Under the pieces are notes generated by a model. The model worked only from the letters and a program-made list of their open reading frames with translations. It had not been told where the DNA came from and searched no databases. The position numbers and the translations under genes are program-made. DNA of 64,000 bases from NCBI GenBank assembly GCA_947476625.1, contig CANJRA010000011.1, forward strand, positions 1 through 64,000, written 5' to 3'. Of this stretch, positions 34,731-43,958 are shown piece by piece; the stretch's first letter is position 1, and each line of letters opens with the position of its first letter. This DNA comes from Fidelibacterota bacterium. GTDB taxonomy: Bacteria > Pseudomonadota > Alphaproteobacteria > Rhodospirillales > Rhodospirillaceae.

Positions 34731-35351
34731 CTACGATAGGAGGTTCTGCGACATCAGCAATCCAACCGGGGTTGCGGTCGCATTGTGCCACGTATGCATG
34801 GCGTTGCGCATAACCAGAAAATCGCCGCCGCGTAAAACAACATCGCCCTCATCGAGCAACAGCGTCACCTCTCCGTTAGCAATGAACACGTAGGTCAACG
34901 ACGAAACGCGGTGCCAGCCTTTTATAGTCGCGCGGTCGATGGGGGCTGCGGAAGGCCGTAGTGTGGTGTACTGCCAGCGCGTTCCCGCCGTTGGTTGGTC
35001 GGGTGATGGCGACGGGACGGCGGGCAGAACAGTGTTAGGATCACCGGGGCCGCCGGCACCCAAGGGCTCTTGCGGGTTGGAGTGCCAAATTTCACCGCGC
35101 TTTATTCTCTCGTCTTTAAAGACATACGATTTGCCGCGCGCATTATTACCGATGACGACCCGCCGGAAGTCTCCCCCCATGGGATCAATCGGCGCTTGCG
35201 CGTCCGCAGCGCGCGCGCGCGGTGCCGGCATTGTTAATGTGCCCGCTGTAACAGCGGCGACGGCAATCAAAGATCGGCGAAATAACGCACGCCGTCCGAG
35301 CGTCACCAAAAGTTGACCGGTCGCCGACAGGTTTTTTCCGAATTTTGACAT
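34731..35351 (-). CDS. Exported cupin-domain protein
   Basis: The 206-residue protein starts at 35351 with GGGGAGTGA before the ATG. A basic N-terminus and long hydrophobic stretch end near RARAADA, with RRALFRRSLIAV resembling a Tat leader. The C-terminal half is a single cupin barrel (WHRVSSLTYVFIANGEVTLLLDEGDVV, GGDFLVMRNAMHTWHN); the first motif is degenerate and the second keeps a His in HTWHN. It heads the minus-strand set and is divergent from cassette D. The ligand or reaction cannot be told. Confidence 0.85.
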   Translation of the reverse strand: MSKFGKNLSATGQLLVTLGRRALFRRSLIAVAAVTAGTLTMPAPRARAADAQAPIDPMGGDFRRVVIGNNARGKSYVFKDERIKRGEIWHSNPQEPLGAGGPGDPNTVLPAVPSPSPDQPTAGTRWQYTTLRPSAAPIDRATIKGWHRVSSLTYVFIANGEVTLLLDEGDVVLRGGDFLVMRNAMHTWHNATATPVGLLMSQNLLS

Positions 35352-35803
35352 TACTCACTCCCCTCGAAGCCCTTGGAAAAAGGCTCCTCCCAGCTTTGTA
35401 AGCTAGCATTGCCAACCTGCATTGGCTAACAACTCGGCTATCAAAATGAAGCCCTTTTGCCCGGGCTAAGAGTCTTCCAAAACCCGCCGCCTAAATTTGT
35501 GCAGTGCACACTAAATTGCGTGATGGTCTCACGACTCCGAAGGCAATAAAGCATTTCAATAGAAGGGCTTTATGGCTGTAGTCTGTGGCCATGCGGCCTA
35601 TACTTTTAAGCCCGGCCCAGTTACACTTTTAACGCATTATCAAGGCGGCGCTGAAGCCATAAAAATATGCTTCAAAGCGACGAATGCCTTGAGTGCGTTG
35701 TTTCTTTGTTCGGGTAAAAAAAGCGAGCGCAAACGAGCATAAAGTTTCAGAGCGACATCACGCGAATATCTCCAAGTATGGAGACATGACGGGAGGCATG
35801 GCG
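35352..35803. promoter_or_regulatory. Divergent intergenic region of the cupin operon and cassette D
   Basis: This 452-base gap contains no credible gene. It should hold promoters for both directions. A near-palindrome TGTGCA-G-TGCACA is at 35498-35510; its 11-base part TGCAGTGCACA recurs at 29170-29180, upstream of Vgb-like copy 2, and could be a shared operator. In-frame ATGs at 35693 and 35786 are rejected as starts for gene X in favour of 35804. Confidence 0.4.
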
Positions 35804-37000
35804 ATGGCGATCTTAAAGGGAAACAATCTGGCGTCCGTTATCGTGCGACGTTCGTCGTCTGCCGCAGTAGTTTTACTCGCGGGCGCGGCTTTCGCTGGGC
35901 TATCGGCGCAGGGCGCCGGCGCGGCGGAAACCCGAAGCTTCGCGGTCAGCTGGTTCTATCCAGCTATTTATTCCCAAGCCGACAATTGTCCCAATGGCCT
36001 GAACCCGCTGTCTCACGACATTTTCATGCGGGCGCTTACTTCGACCGGAAAAACGCCGACGGAAGCCGAAGCTATTATCGAAGGCGTTGTCGAAGGTACC
36101 CCCGCGCAGCGTGACGCCAGCGGCAAACAGATTTCCGAACGCGGCACCTTCGCAGGCGCGCGCGTCAACGCTTACGAAAACCCGCTGACAGTGCCTGATC
36201 CAGGATTCACCACCGCGGTAGGGCGGTTTGCTTACGGCTTTAATCTCGACGGTCAGGGCGGCAAATCCGCAAAGCAGTTTGAAGATCCCGAGACGCACGA
36301 AAAGGGCGTCGATAATGGCCTGTTTCGCCTTTACGGCTGCTTGGCCAACCACCAGGCGCCTCCAGGAACCGAACCGAATTACCCCCTAGAAACGTGGGAA
36401 AGCATACGCGACACGATGCCGGCGTGGGTGCTCTCCATTACCGGCGACAACTTGAGCAAGGATGGCGACGTGACGGTGACTGTCGACCGCGCGATCAACA
36501 ATGTCTTGCGCGACGCGCACGGTCACACGCGTCATGATCAAACGTTCCAGATAGATCCCGATCCGCGTTCACATAACACCTTCAAGGGTAAAATTAAGGA
36601 CGGCATGCTGACGGCGCAGATGTCCAAATTATACCTTCTTGGTGATCAATTCTTTCTGACGGAGTTTGATCTTACCAAGGCGCAGATCCGCTTAACCATG
36701 AAGCAGGATGGTGCCGCCGAGGGTTTCATCGGTGGGTATATGAAGTGGCTGCCGCTCTATTTTCAGCATGCCGGCAATGGCCTGAATGCTGAAACGTTTC
36801 GCGGGCTAGACATCGTTGGATTGTATTACGCGCTGCAGCGGTTGGCCGACGCCGACCCCGATCCCGTAACCAAGAAAAACAAACGCCTGTCGAGCACTTG
36901 GCATGTTGAGATCGTACCAGCGTTCCTCATTCCTGCCGACCGGCCAGGCGATACTCAAGCGCAAGCAGATCCGATTATTCAAACGTCTCGCGCCCAGTAA
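35804..37000 (+). CDS. Gene X, copy D: exported protein of unknown family
   Basis: I choose the ATG at 35804 because GGGAGG (35791-35796) sits 7 bases upstream; ATG codons at 35798, 35786 and 35693 are in frame but spaced badly. The 398-residue protein has a long leader ending near GAGAAET. The body repeats the family landmarks: SFAVSWFYPAIYSQADNC with GLNP, YGFNLDG, DPETHEKGVDN, YGC, W.SIRDTMPAWVLSITGDNLSKDGDV, QDGAAEGFIGGYMKW and LADADPDP. It is closest to copy C. DUF1592 copy D follows 11 bases after the stop. Function unknown. Confidence 0.85.
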   Translation: MAILKGNNLASVIVRRSSSAAVVLLAGAAFAGLSAQGAGAAETRSFAVSWFYPAIYSQADNCPNGLNPLSHDIFMRALTSTGKTPTEAEAIIEGVVEGTPAQRDASGKQISERGTFAGARVNAYENPLTVPDPGFTTAVGRFAYGFNLDGQGGKSAKQFEDPETHEKGVDNGLFRLYGCLANHQAPPGTEPNYPLETWESIRDTMPAWVLSITGDNLSKDGDVTVTVDRAINNVLRDAHGHTRHDQTFQIDPDPRSHNTFKGKIKDGMLTAQMSKLYLLGDQFFLTEFDLTKAQIRLTMKQDGAAEGFIGGYMKWLPLYFQHAGNGLNAETFRGLDIVGLYYALQRLADADPDPVTKKNKRLSSTWHVEIVPAFLIPADRPGDTQAQADPIIQTSRAQ

Positions 37001-37011
37001 AGGATCTGAGA

Positions 37012-38718
37012 ATGCGCGCTTCGACCTATCTGTCGGGCCTCATGTGTGGGGCGACGCTGTTCACCGCGATCATTGCCGGCGCGGCAGAGGTGAAACCGGT
37101 TCCAGCGGACGGCGACCCCGCGATTCGGCGTTTAAGTCCGGCGCAGTATGAGCAGACGTTGACCGATATTTTCGGTCGCGACATCAAACTCGGCGGTCGT
37201 TTCGAGACTGAAGTTCGGGACAATGGCTTGTTCGCCGTGGGTGCGAGCCGCGTCAGCGTCACCTCGACCGGTTTACAGCGCTATGACGCGATGGCGCGCA
37301 ACATTGCCGAACAGGTTGTCGACAAAAAGCATCGGACAACACTGGTGCCCTGTACGCCGGCGTCTTTAAAAGCCCCCGATGATGCGTGCGCCCGGCAATT
37401 TCTCAGCAAGACCGGGAGATTGTTATACCGGCGACCGATGACCGAGCAGGAACTGAAAATCCAGGTAAGTGCCGCCGCGAGGTCGGCCACGACTTTAGAT
37501 AGTTTCTATGACGGTTTGGGTTTGAGCTTGGCTGCTACGCTGGCCTCTCCTCAGTTCTTGTTCCGTCGGGAAGTGGTGGAGCCTGATCCGAAGCATCGCG
37601 GGCAATACCGCTTGGACGCTTATTCCAAGGCGTCTCAGATCAGTTTCATGCTGTGGAACAGCGCGCCGGATAAAGAGCTTCTGGCGGCGGCTGAAAGCGG
37701 TGACATTCACACCGAGGCCGGTCTTGCGCGTCAGGTCGACCGCTTGTTGGCTTCGCCGCGTCTGGAAGCGGGCATCCGTGCGTTCTTCGACGACATGCTG
37801 CATCTCGACGAATTTGATACCGTATCTAAGGACGCTGCAATCTATCCGAAGTTTACGACGGACGTCGCCCGCGACGCGCGCGAGCAGACCATGCGCACGA
37901 TCGTCGACCACGTGCTGACACGCAACGGCGATTACCGGGATTTATTCACCACGCGGCGCACGTTTCTGACACCTGGTCTCGGCAGCATTTACCGCGTTGC
38001 CGTTGCGCCACCGCCCGAAAACGATTCCGCGAGCATGGGCTGGCAAGCGTATGAATTTCCGGAAGGTGATTTGAGGGCCGGCCTACTCACGCAGGTGAGT
38101 TTCATCTCGATGCACTCTCATCCCGGCCGTTCGTCTCCGACCCTGCGCGGAAAGGCTTTGCGCGAGATTTTTCTGTGCCAAAAGGTTCCCGATCCGCCGG
38201 GCGCTGTAAACTTTACCCTGGTTCAAGACACCGGCAACCAAACTTACAAAACGGCCCGCGAACGCCTGAAAGCCCACGCTACGGAACCAATGTGCTCCGG
38301 ATGCCACAAATTGATCGACCCCATGGGACTTGCGCTAGAAAGTTTTGATTCGGCGGGTGGATTCAGAACGACCGAGAACGGCGCGACGATTGATACCAGC
38401 GGCGAATTCGAGGGAAAGAAGTTCGCCGATGCTGCGGGTCTTGGCAAAGCTGTTCAAGCTTCGCCCGCCACGACGTCCTGCCTGGTCAATCGGCTTTATT
38501 CATTCGCTGTAGGCCGCGCACCCGCAAAAGACGAAACCCCTGTGCTGAAAAATTTGGAAGAAGACTTTACGGCGGATGGCTACAAGATTCCGAGCCTACT
38601 GCGCCGCATAGCAACGAGCGAAGCGTTGTTCCGTGTCGCGCCGGTGCAAACCGGCGCGATTGATGTGCCGTTACCAAAGTTTGCACAAATTAACACCTCA
38701 CGGGAGGTTAAACCATGA
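37012..38718 (+). CDS. DUF1592-family multidomain protein with CxxCH motif, copy D
   Basis: The 568-residue protein starts at 37012 with AAAGGA upstream and has a signal peptide ending at AGAAE. Domain order is the same as in the other copies: RRLSPAQYEQTLTDIFGRDI (DUF1587), LLYRRPMTEQEL (DUF1595), SPQFLFRREV to FFDDMLHLDEF (DUF1592), FLTPGLGSIYRV to DPMGLALESFD (DUF1588), then DUF1585. The haem motif is CSGCH after FLCQKVPDPPG. The stop overlaps the DUF1552 start (ATGA), so translation is coupled. It pairs with copy C in detail. Confidence 0.9.
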   Translation: MRASTYLSGLMCGATLFTAIIAGAAEVKPVPADGDPAIRRLSPAQYEQTLTDIFGRDIKLGGRFETEVRDNGLFAVGASRVSVTSTGLQRYDAMARNIAEQVVDKKHRTTLVPCTPASLKAPDDACARQFLSKTGRLLYRRPMTEQELKIQVSAAARSATTLDSFYDGLGLSLAATLASPQFLFRREVVEPDPKHRGQYRLDAYSKASQISFMLWNSAPDKELLAAAESGDIHTEAGLARQVDRLLASPRLEAGIRAFFDDMLHLDEFDTVSKDAAIYPKFTTDVARDAREQTMRTIVDHVLTRNGDYRDLFTTRRTFLTPGLGSIYRVAVAPPPENDSASMGWQAYEFPEGDLRAGLLTQVSFISMHSHPGRSSPTLRGKALREIFLCQKVPDPPGAVNFTLVQDTGNQTYKTARERLKAHATEPMCSGCHKLIDPMGLALESFDSAGGFRTTENGATIDTSGEFEGKKFADAAGLGKAVQASPATTSCLVNRLYSFAVGRAPAKDETPVLKNLEEDFTADGYKIPSLLRRIATSEALFRVAPVQTGAIDVPLPKFAQINTSREVKP

Positions 38719-40052
38719 CGCTTAACGGTAAAATCAATCGCCGTATCGCGCTTCGCGGGATCGTGGCTGGAACAGCCGTTACGGTTGGCCTGCCCTTCTT
38801 GGATTGTTTTTTGAACACACACGGCACAGCGCTCGCCTCCGGCGCAGAACTGCCGCGTTGTTTCGGAACCTTTTTTTACGGACTGGGATTTAATCCCGGC
38901 CGGTGGGAGCCCAAAGTTATCGGCGCGAATTACGAGATGGCGCCGGAATTAGCGGCGCTGACCCCGTTCAAGAATAAGATCAATATTTACAGCGGGATGA
39001 AATGTTTTCTGGATGGTAGGCCGAATGTGGTGCACAGCACTGGCGTCCAGGTTTGCATGCACGGCGGTCTTGCGCGCTCACGTGAAGTGACGCGCCCGAC
39101 CATCGATAGTCTGATCGCCGATGTGATCGGCACGCGGACGCGCTTCCGTTCGATTGAAGTATCCTCCGCCGGCAATACGAGAAGCTTGAGCAGCCGAGGT
39201 CGCGGTGAAGTGAACCCAGCGGAAATCTCGCCGACCTCATTGTATGCAAGAATATTCGGACCTGAGTTTCAGGATCCCAATGCGGCTGATTTTAAGCCTG
39301 ACCCGCGCGTGTTGGCACGGCGTAGCGTGCTGTCCGGTGTGACAGAGCAGCGAGCGAGTTTGGTGAAGGGTTTGGGAACATTGGATCGTGCGCGGCTTGA
39401 CCAATATTTTACGTCGCTCCGCGAGCTTGAGCAGCAACTGGACTTGGCGTTGCAAAAGCCCGAGCCGCTGGAAGCATGTTCCACGCCTACCGCGCTGAAG
39501 GATGCCCGGTCAGGAACGGTCGTTGACGATGTCGTGCTCAATAATAAGTTATTCTCGCAGATGATTGCCCACACGCTTGCCTGTGGGCAAACGCACGTAT
39601 TCAACAGCATTTTCTCGTCGGCGGCATCGAATGTGCGGCGGGCGGGACGGGCCGATACACATCACGTTTTAACGCACGAAGAGGGCGTAGATGAAACGCT
39701 TGGCGTGCAACCGGAAGTGACGTGGTTTAACGAGCGCAGCGTGGATGGAATCGCCGCATTGATTGGGGCATTGGACGGCATCCGCGAGGGCGACCGAACT
39801 CTGCTGGATCGAACACTGGTTTACGTCTCGACGGATACCGGCCTCGCGCGCATTCACTCGGTCGACAATATTCCGTTGATGACGGTTGGCGGTGCGAATG
39901 GACGTATCAAGACCGGCATTCATTTCCATGCAAAGAGCGATCCTGTAACGCGTCTCGGCCTGACTGTTCAGCAGCTCATGGGCGTGCCGGCGAGCAATTG
40001 GGGCGAGGAATCAAATCAAACGGGCGCAGCGATCACCGAGGTCATGGCATAA
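38715..40052 (+). CDS. DUF1552-family Tat-exported protein, copy D
   Basis: The 445-residue protein begins MTLNGKINRRIALRG, a twin-arginine type leader, with GGGAGG 8 bases before the ATG and a 4-base overlap with the previous gene. Family blocks: GLGFNPGRWEPKVIGANYEM, GVQVCMHGGLARSRE, RSIEVSSAGN, HHVLTHEE in place of HXXSHH, TDTG followed by HSVDNIPLMTVGG and GRIKTGIHF. It matches copy C more than A or B. The COG4315 gene follows 30 bases after its stop. Function unknown. Confidence 0.88.
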   Translation: MTLNGKINRRIALRGIVAGTAVTVGLPFLDCFLNTHGTALASGAELPRCFGTFFYGLGFNPGRWEPKVIGANYEMAPELAALTPFKNKINIYSGMKCFLDGRPNVVHSTGVQVCMHGGLARSREVTRPTIDSLIADVIGTRTRFRSIEVSSAGNTRSLSSRGRGEVNPAEISPTSLYARIFGPEFQDPNAADFKPDPRVLARRSVLSGVTEQRASLVKGLGTLDRARLDQYFTSLRELEQQLDLALQKPEPLEACSTPTALKDARSGTVVDDVVLNNKLFSQMIAHTLACGQTHVFNSIFSSAASNVRRAGRADTHHVLTHEEGVDETLGVQPEVTWFNERSVDGIAALIGALDGIREGDRTLLDRTLVYVSTDTGLARIHSVDNIPLMTVGGANGRIKTGIHFHAKSDPVTRLGLTVQQLMGVPASNWGEESNQTGAAITEVMA

Positions 40053-40082
40053 GCCATTTCTAGCCGTGATGGAGAGTTGGCG

Positions 40083-41285
40083 ATGAATGTAAAAGCGTCT
40101 TTATTTTTGAGCGGCGTGTCGTGTCTCGCGCTGATCTCATTTGGTGAATACGTTTTGGCTGCGGTAACGCCGCGTAAAGATATGGCGCCGCCGCTCGCCA
40201 CACCGCCCGGCGTGACACTGCAAGCGGCTTACTACGCCGACGGCCAAGGTATGACGCTTTACACGTTTGAAAAGGACGTGAAGCCCGGCACATCGAGTTG
40301 TGTGGACGATTGCGCAAAGAACTGGCCGCCGGTGCTTGCCCCCGCAGACGCGCAGGAAACTGGCCATTGGTCATTTGCCGTCCGTCCCGACGGCGCCAAG
40401 CAATGGGCCCTCAACGGCAAACCCGTCTATACCTTCAGCGGCGATAAAAAAGTCGGCACCGCCAATGGCAATGGCTCAGATGGCGGTGCTTGGCGCGCGG
40501 TGGAGATCAATCTGGGCGGCATTGCGGAAGTACCCGCTGGCTTCGCGGTGCAGGAAGTTGCTGATGCTTCGGGTCATGCGCTCGTCGATCATCGTGGCGT
40601 CAGTGTCTATATGTTCGTGGGTGATGGCGCTCCGCCCGAGTCCAATATCTGGGTTCCCCTTGAGGCGGCGGCGATTGCTAATCCTGTAGGTGATTTTTCG
40701 ATTATCAAGGCGGCCGATGGCGCCGAACACTGGGCCTATAAAGGCAAACCGCTTTACACGTACTCTCATGATGTGAGCCCGGGCGACGCTAAAGGCGTTA
40801 ACGTCGATGCGCGATGGACCGTCGCATTGGTCGAGCGGTTTTTTGTGCCGAAGAATGTTGTCGTTCGCGCCAATCCCGGCTTGGGAACAGTTTTATCCAC
40901 CACGAATGGCGCGACGCTCTACATGCTCGATGGCTTTCGCTATCAGGTTGGCACACACAATACACGCGCCGCTTCGCGTGGTATTCCCGAGACCGGCCGA
41001 TCGATCGGCACGCGTGGATGCGAAGCCGACTGCATTGAGACCCGCATTCCATTCGCAGCACCAGCCGACGCTCAACCGGCAGGATATTGGACTATATTGA
41101 CGCGCTCAGATGGTTCGCGCCAATGGGCCTATCGTGGGTACGCGCTTTACACCTATGCCGGCGATAAAGCGCCAGGCGATATGCTCGGTAACGATATTTA
41201 CGATCTGAGGATCAGCCACGTTGCGCACAAAGTGGTCGATCCGAGCCTGCCGATTTCTCTCAATTGGCATGTGGCCTATCCTTAA
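40083..41285 (+). CDS. COG4315-type secreted-repeat protein, cassette D
   Basis: The 400-residue protein starts at the ATG at 40083 with GGAGAG upstream; a TTG two codons earlier is less likely. After a signal peptide ending near EYVLAAV come three COG4315 repeats: GMTLYTFEKDVKPGTSSCVDDCAKNWPPV with QWALNGKPVYTF; GVSVYMFVG with HWAYKGKPLYTY; GATLYMLDGF with GGC-like RGCEADCIE and QWAYRGYALYTY. The first and third repeats keep Cys-x3-Cys pairs. It closes cassette D, 11 bases before the tRNA gene on the other strand, so its transcript may run into that gene from the antisense side. Function unknown. Confidence 0.87.
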   Translation: MNVKASLFLSGVSCLALISFGEYVLAAVTPRKDMAPPLATPPGVTLQAAYYADGQGMTLYTFEKDVKPGTSSCVDDCAKNWPPVLAPADAQETGHWSFAVRPDGAKQWALNGKPVYTFSGDKKVGTANGNGSDGGAWRAVEINLGGIAEVPAGFAVQEVADASGHALVDHRGVSVYMFVGDGAPPESNIWVPLEAAAIANPVGDFSIIKAADGAEHWAYKGKPLYTYSHDVSPGDAKGVNVDARWTVALVERFFVPKNVVVRANPGLGTVLSTTNGATLYMLDGFRYQVGTHNTRAASRGIPETGRSIGTRGCEADCIETRIPFAAPADAQPAGYWTILTRSDGSRQWAYRGYALYTYAGDKAPGDMLGNDIYDLRISHVAHKVVDPSLPISLNWHVAYP

Positions 41286-41296
41286 CAGGAAGGCGT

Positions 41297-41374
41297 TGGT
41301 GGGCCCGGCAGGACTTGAACCTGCAACCAGACCGTTATGAGCGGCCTGCTCTAACCAAATTGAGCTACAGGCCC
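41297..41374 (-). tRNA. tRNA with CAT anticodon (Ile2 or elongator Met)
   Basis: A full cloverleaf on the minus strand: acceptor GGGCCTG/CGGGCCC, D arm GCTC/GAGC, anticodon stem GGCCG/CGGTC with loop CTCATAA, T arm GCAGG-TTCAAGT-CCTGC, A73 and an encoded CCA. CAT could be elongator Met or lysidine-modified Ile2; the GGGCC acceptor leans to Ile2 but I cannot decide. A decayed copy is at 15892-15969. Confidence 0.95.
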
Positions 41375-41404
41375 CACCGTTTCCGAGGGCAAAAAACTGT
41401 CCCC

Positions 41405-41438
41405 CAAAACAAAACGGCCGGCGGTGAACGCCGGCCGT
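41405..41438 (-). terminator. rpoD terminator
   Basis: A 10-bp stem (ACGGCCGGCG at 41414-41423, CGCCGGCCGT at 41429-41438) is followed on the minus strand by TTTGTTTTGG. It begins 24 bases past the rpoD stop and nearly matches the hairpin at 9055-9085. Confidence 0.82.
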
Positions 41439-41461
41439 GAAATCAAAATCGCACGTCGGCG

Positions 41462-43840
41462 TTAGTTATCGAGGAAGCTGCGGAGTTTGCGCGAACGGCT
41501 CGGGTGCTTGAGCTTGCGCAAGGCCTTGGCTTCGATCTGACGTATTCGCTCGCGAGTCACCGAGAATTGCTGGCCGACTTCTTCCAGCGTGTGATCGGTG
41601 TTCATGCCGATGCCGAAGCGCATACGCAGCACGCGCTCTTCGCGCGCCGTGAGGCTGGCGAGCACACGGGTTGTGGTTTCGCGCAAGTTGCCATGGATGG
41701 CGGCATCGAGCGGCTGCACGGCATTCTTGTCTTCGATGAAATCGCCGAGGTGACTGTCCTCTTCATCGCCAATCGGCGTTTCGAGGGAGATCGGCTCCTT
41801 GGCGATTTTCAGGACTTTGCGAACTTTTTCGAGCGGCATTTGCAGTTTCTCGGCCAGCTCTTCCGGTGTCGGCTCGCGGCCGATTTCGTGCAGCATCTGA
41901 CGGCTGGTGCGCACCAGCTTGTTGATGGTCTCAATCATGTGCACAGGAATACGGATCGTGCGTGCTTGGTCGGCGATCGAGCGCGTGATCGCCTGCCGGA
42001 TCCACCATGTAGCGTAGGTCGAGAACTTATAACCACGACGGTATTCGAATTTATCGACCGCTTTCATGAGGCCGATATTGCCTTCCTGAATAAGATCGAG
42101 GAACTGCAAGCCGCGGTTAGTGTATTTCTTGGCGATCGAGATCACGAGACGCAGGTTGGCTTCGATCATTTCCTTCTTAGCGCGGCTGGCTTCGCGCTCG
42201 CCCTTCTGCACCGTGTTCACGATGCGGCGGAACTCGGCGATAGACACGCCAGCTTCATCGGAGATCGACGAAATCTGCGTACGCAAACCTTCGATCTCGT
42301 TTACATAGCGCGCGGTCAGGTCTTTCCAGCCCTTGGTGGTAAGCTTCTGAACGCGCTTCAGCCAGTTAGGATCAAGTTCACTGCCGTAATAATTTTCGAG
42401 GAACTCTTCGCGCTTCACCTTGCACTTAAGGGCATAGCGCAGGATCTGACCTTCCAGCCCAAGCAGCTTGCGGTTCAGCTCGTTGAGCTGTTCCACCAGC
42501 GCTTCGATGCGTGCGTTGTTGAGATGCACGACATCCATCAACTCCACGAGTTCGATTTTGAGCTTCTGGAAACGGCGTTCGACGCCTTTCTCGATTTCCT
42601 GGCCCTGTTGCAACGTCGTGAGACGCGCTTCCTGCGATTTTTTGAGGCGGCCATAGTTGGCAGCGATCTTTTCGAACGCCTCCAACACCTGCGGCATCAG
42701 TGACGCTTCCATGGCGGCGAGCGAAACAGCGGCTTCGTCGCTTTCATCCCTGCTGGAAGGCTGGCCGGGAACGCCTGGCGCAGCGCCGCCGGACATACCT
42801 GGCGCGCCGTTCGTCATCGCAGGCTTAGCTTCTTGTGCGCGACCGTTGGCGGGCTTAGGCGCTTCTTCGTCTTCACCGCCATCGGCAGGCTCAGAGACGA
42901 CATCAACTTCGAGTTCCTGGTCCGAGGCCGTATCGCTGGCGCCGGCGCCGTAGGTAGCATCAAGATCAATAATGTCGCGCAGCAGCATCTTGCCGACTTG
43001 CAAAGCGTCGTGCCACGACAGCAACGAGCGGATGGTGATCGGGCTTTCGCAAATGCCGCCGATCATCATCTCGCGGCCGGCTTCAATACGTTTCGCGATG
43101 GCGATTTCGCCTTCGCGCGACAACAGTTCAACCGAACCCATTTCGCGCAAGTACATGCGCACGGGATCGTCTGTGCGGCCGACATCGTCTTCGTCGATAT
43201 TGCCGCCGCTGTAGGCTTCAGCTTTAGGAGCGTCTTCGCCGTCGGCAGCGGCTTCGGTTTCTTCCTGCTCTTCGCCTTCGACAACGTTGATGCCCATTTC
43301 CGAGAGCATCGACATGGTGTCTTCGATCTGTTCGGAGGTCATTTCCTCCGAAGGCAGCGCGGCGTTCAGTTCGTCATAGGTGATGTAGCCGCGTTCTTTA
43401 GCCTTTGCGATCAGCTTCTTCACCGATGCATTGGTTGAATCCAAAAGCGGTCTATCGCCGGGTGTCGCTGGGGTCTGCGCGGCATCTTGGGTTTCGTCTT
43501 TGGCCGCGTTGGCCGCCTTCGCTGCCATGAACGCTTTCGGTCCCTGCTCGATTTTGGCTTTTGCTGCAGCCGCGCCTTTAAGCTGCGCAGCTTTGGCGGG
43601 CGGCGCAGGAGGGGCCGATTTGGACGCAGCGCCTTTCGCTACCGGCTTAGCGGCTGCGGGTTTCGTGGCGGGCTTCACGGGAGTTTTTGCTTGTGTCGAC
43701 TTAACTGATGATTTCAAGGCTGGGGGCTTCAACGCTACTTTTGTTACGGGTTTGGCAGAACTGTTCTTCGACGCGGCGGCTTTGCTCGAAGCCTTCGCGG
43801 GCGATGCTTTACTTCCTGCCTTAGGGACTTTTGTCGCCAT
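41462..43840 (-). CDS. rpoD: RNA polymerase primary sigma factor
   Basis: I start at 43840 ([12 protein letters not shown]) with GGGGAGAG 8 bases upstream. The 792-residue sigma-70 has an unusually long Lys/Ala/Pro-rich N-terminus (about residues 1-110), then region 1.1 ([22 protein letters not shown]), region 1.2 ([21 protein letters not shown]), a large acidic non-conserved region, region 2 ([36 protein letters not shown]), region 3, and region 4 ([26 protein letters not shown]). It directs general transcription. It lies downstream of dnaG on the same strand, the usual macromolecular-synthesis arrangement. Confidence 0.98.
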   Translation of the reverse strand: MATKVPKAGSKASPAKASSKAAASKNSSAKPVTKVALKPPALKSSVKSTQAKTPVKPATKPAAAKPVAKGAASKSAPPAPPAKAAQLKGAAAAKAKIEQGPKAFMAAKAANAAKDETQDAAQTPATPGDRPLLDSTNASVKKLIAKAKERGYITYDELNAALPSEEMTSEQIEDTMSMLSEMGINVVEGEEQEETEAAADGEDAPKAEAYSGGNIDEDDVGRTDDPVRMYLREMGSVELLSREGEIAIAKRIEAGREMMIGGICESPITIRSLLSWHDALQVGKMLLRDIIDLDATYGAGASDTASDQELEVDVVSEPADGGEDEEAPKPANGRAQEAKPAMTNGAPGMSGGAAPGVPGQPSSRDESDEAAVSLAAMEASLMPQVLEAFEKIAANYGRLKKSQEARLTTLQQGQEIEKGVERRFQKLKIELVELMDVVHLNNARIEALVEQLNELNRKLLGLEGQILRYALKCKVKREEFLENYYGSELDPNWLKRVQKLTTKGWKDLTARYVNEIEGLRTQISSISDEAGVSIAEFRRIVNTVQKGEREASRAKKEMIEANLRLVISIAKKYTNRGLQFLDLIQEGNIGLMKAVDKFEYRRGYKFSTYATWWIRQAITRSIADQARTIRIPVHMIETINKLVRTSRQMLHEIGREPTPEELAEKLQMPLEKVRKVLKIAKEPISLETPIGDEEDSHLGDFIEDKNAVQPLDAAIHGNLRETTTRVLASLTAREERVLRMRFGIGMNTDHTLEEVGQQFSVTRERIRQIEAKALRKLKHPSRSRKLRSFLDN

Positions 43841-43958
43841 AGCTCTCCCCAACTCTCCATATAACAAACGAGCATACGGCAAATGCTACTGCGCTGCGCG
43901 GTCCAAATTCCCCCTGAGCCGCGCGCCGTTGTCGTCTTACTCGCTTATGTTTGATTGT

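Noticed and set aside
15892-41374. A classical active integrative element between the tRNA copies
   Set aside because: No integrase, recombination or transfer gene lies inside, and similar cassettes exist outside the bracket. Only the weaker claim of tRNA duplication is kept.
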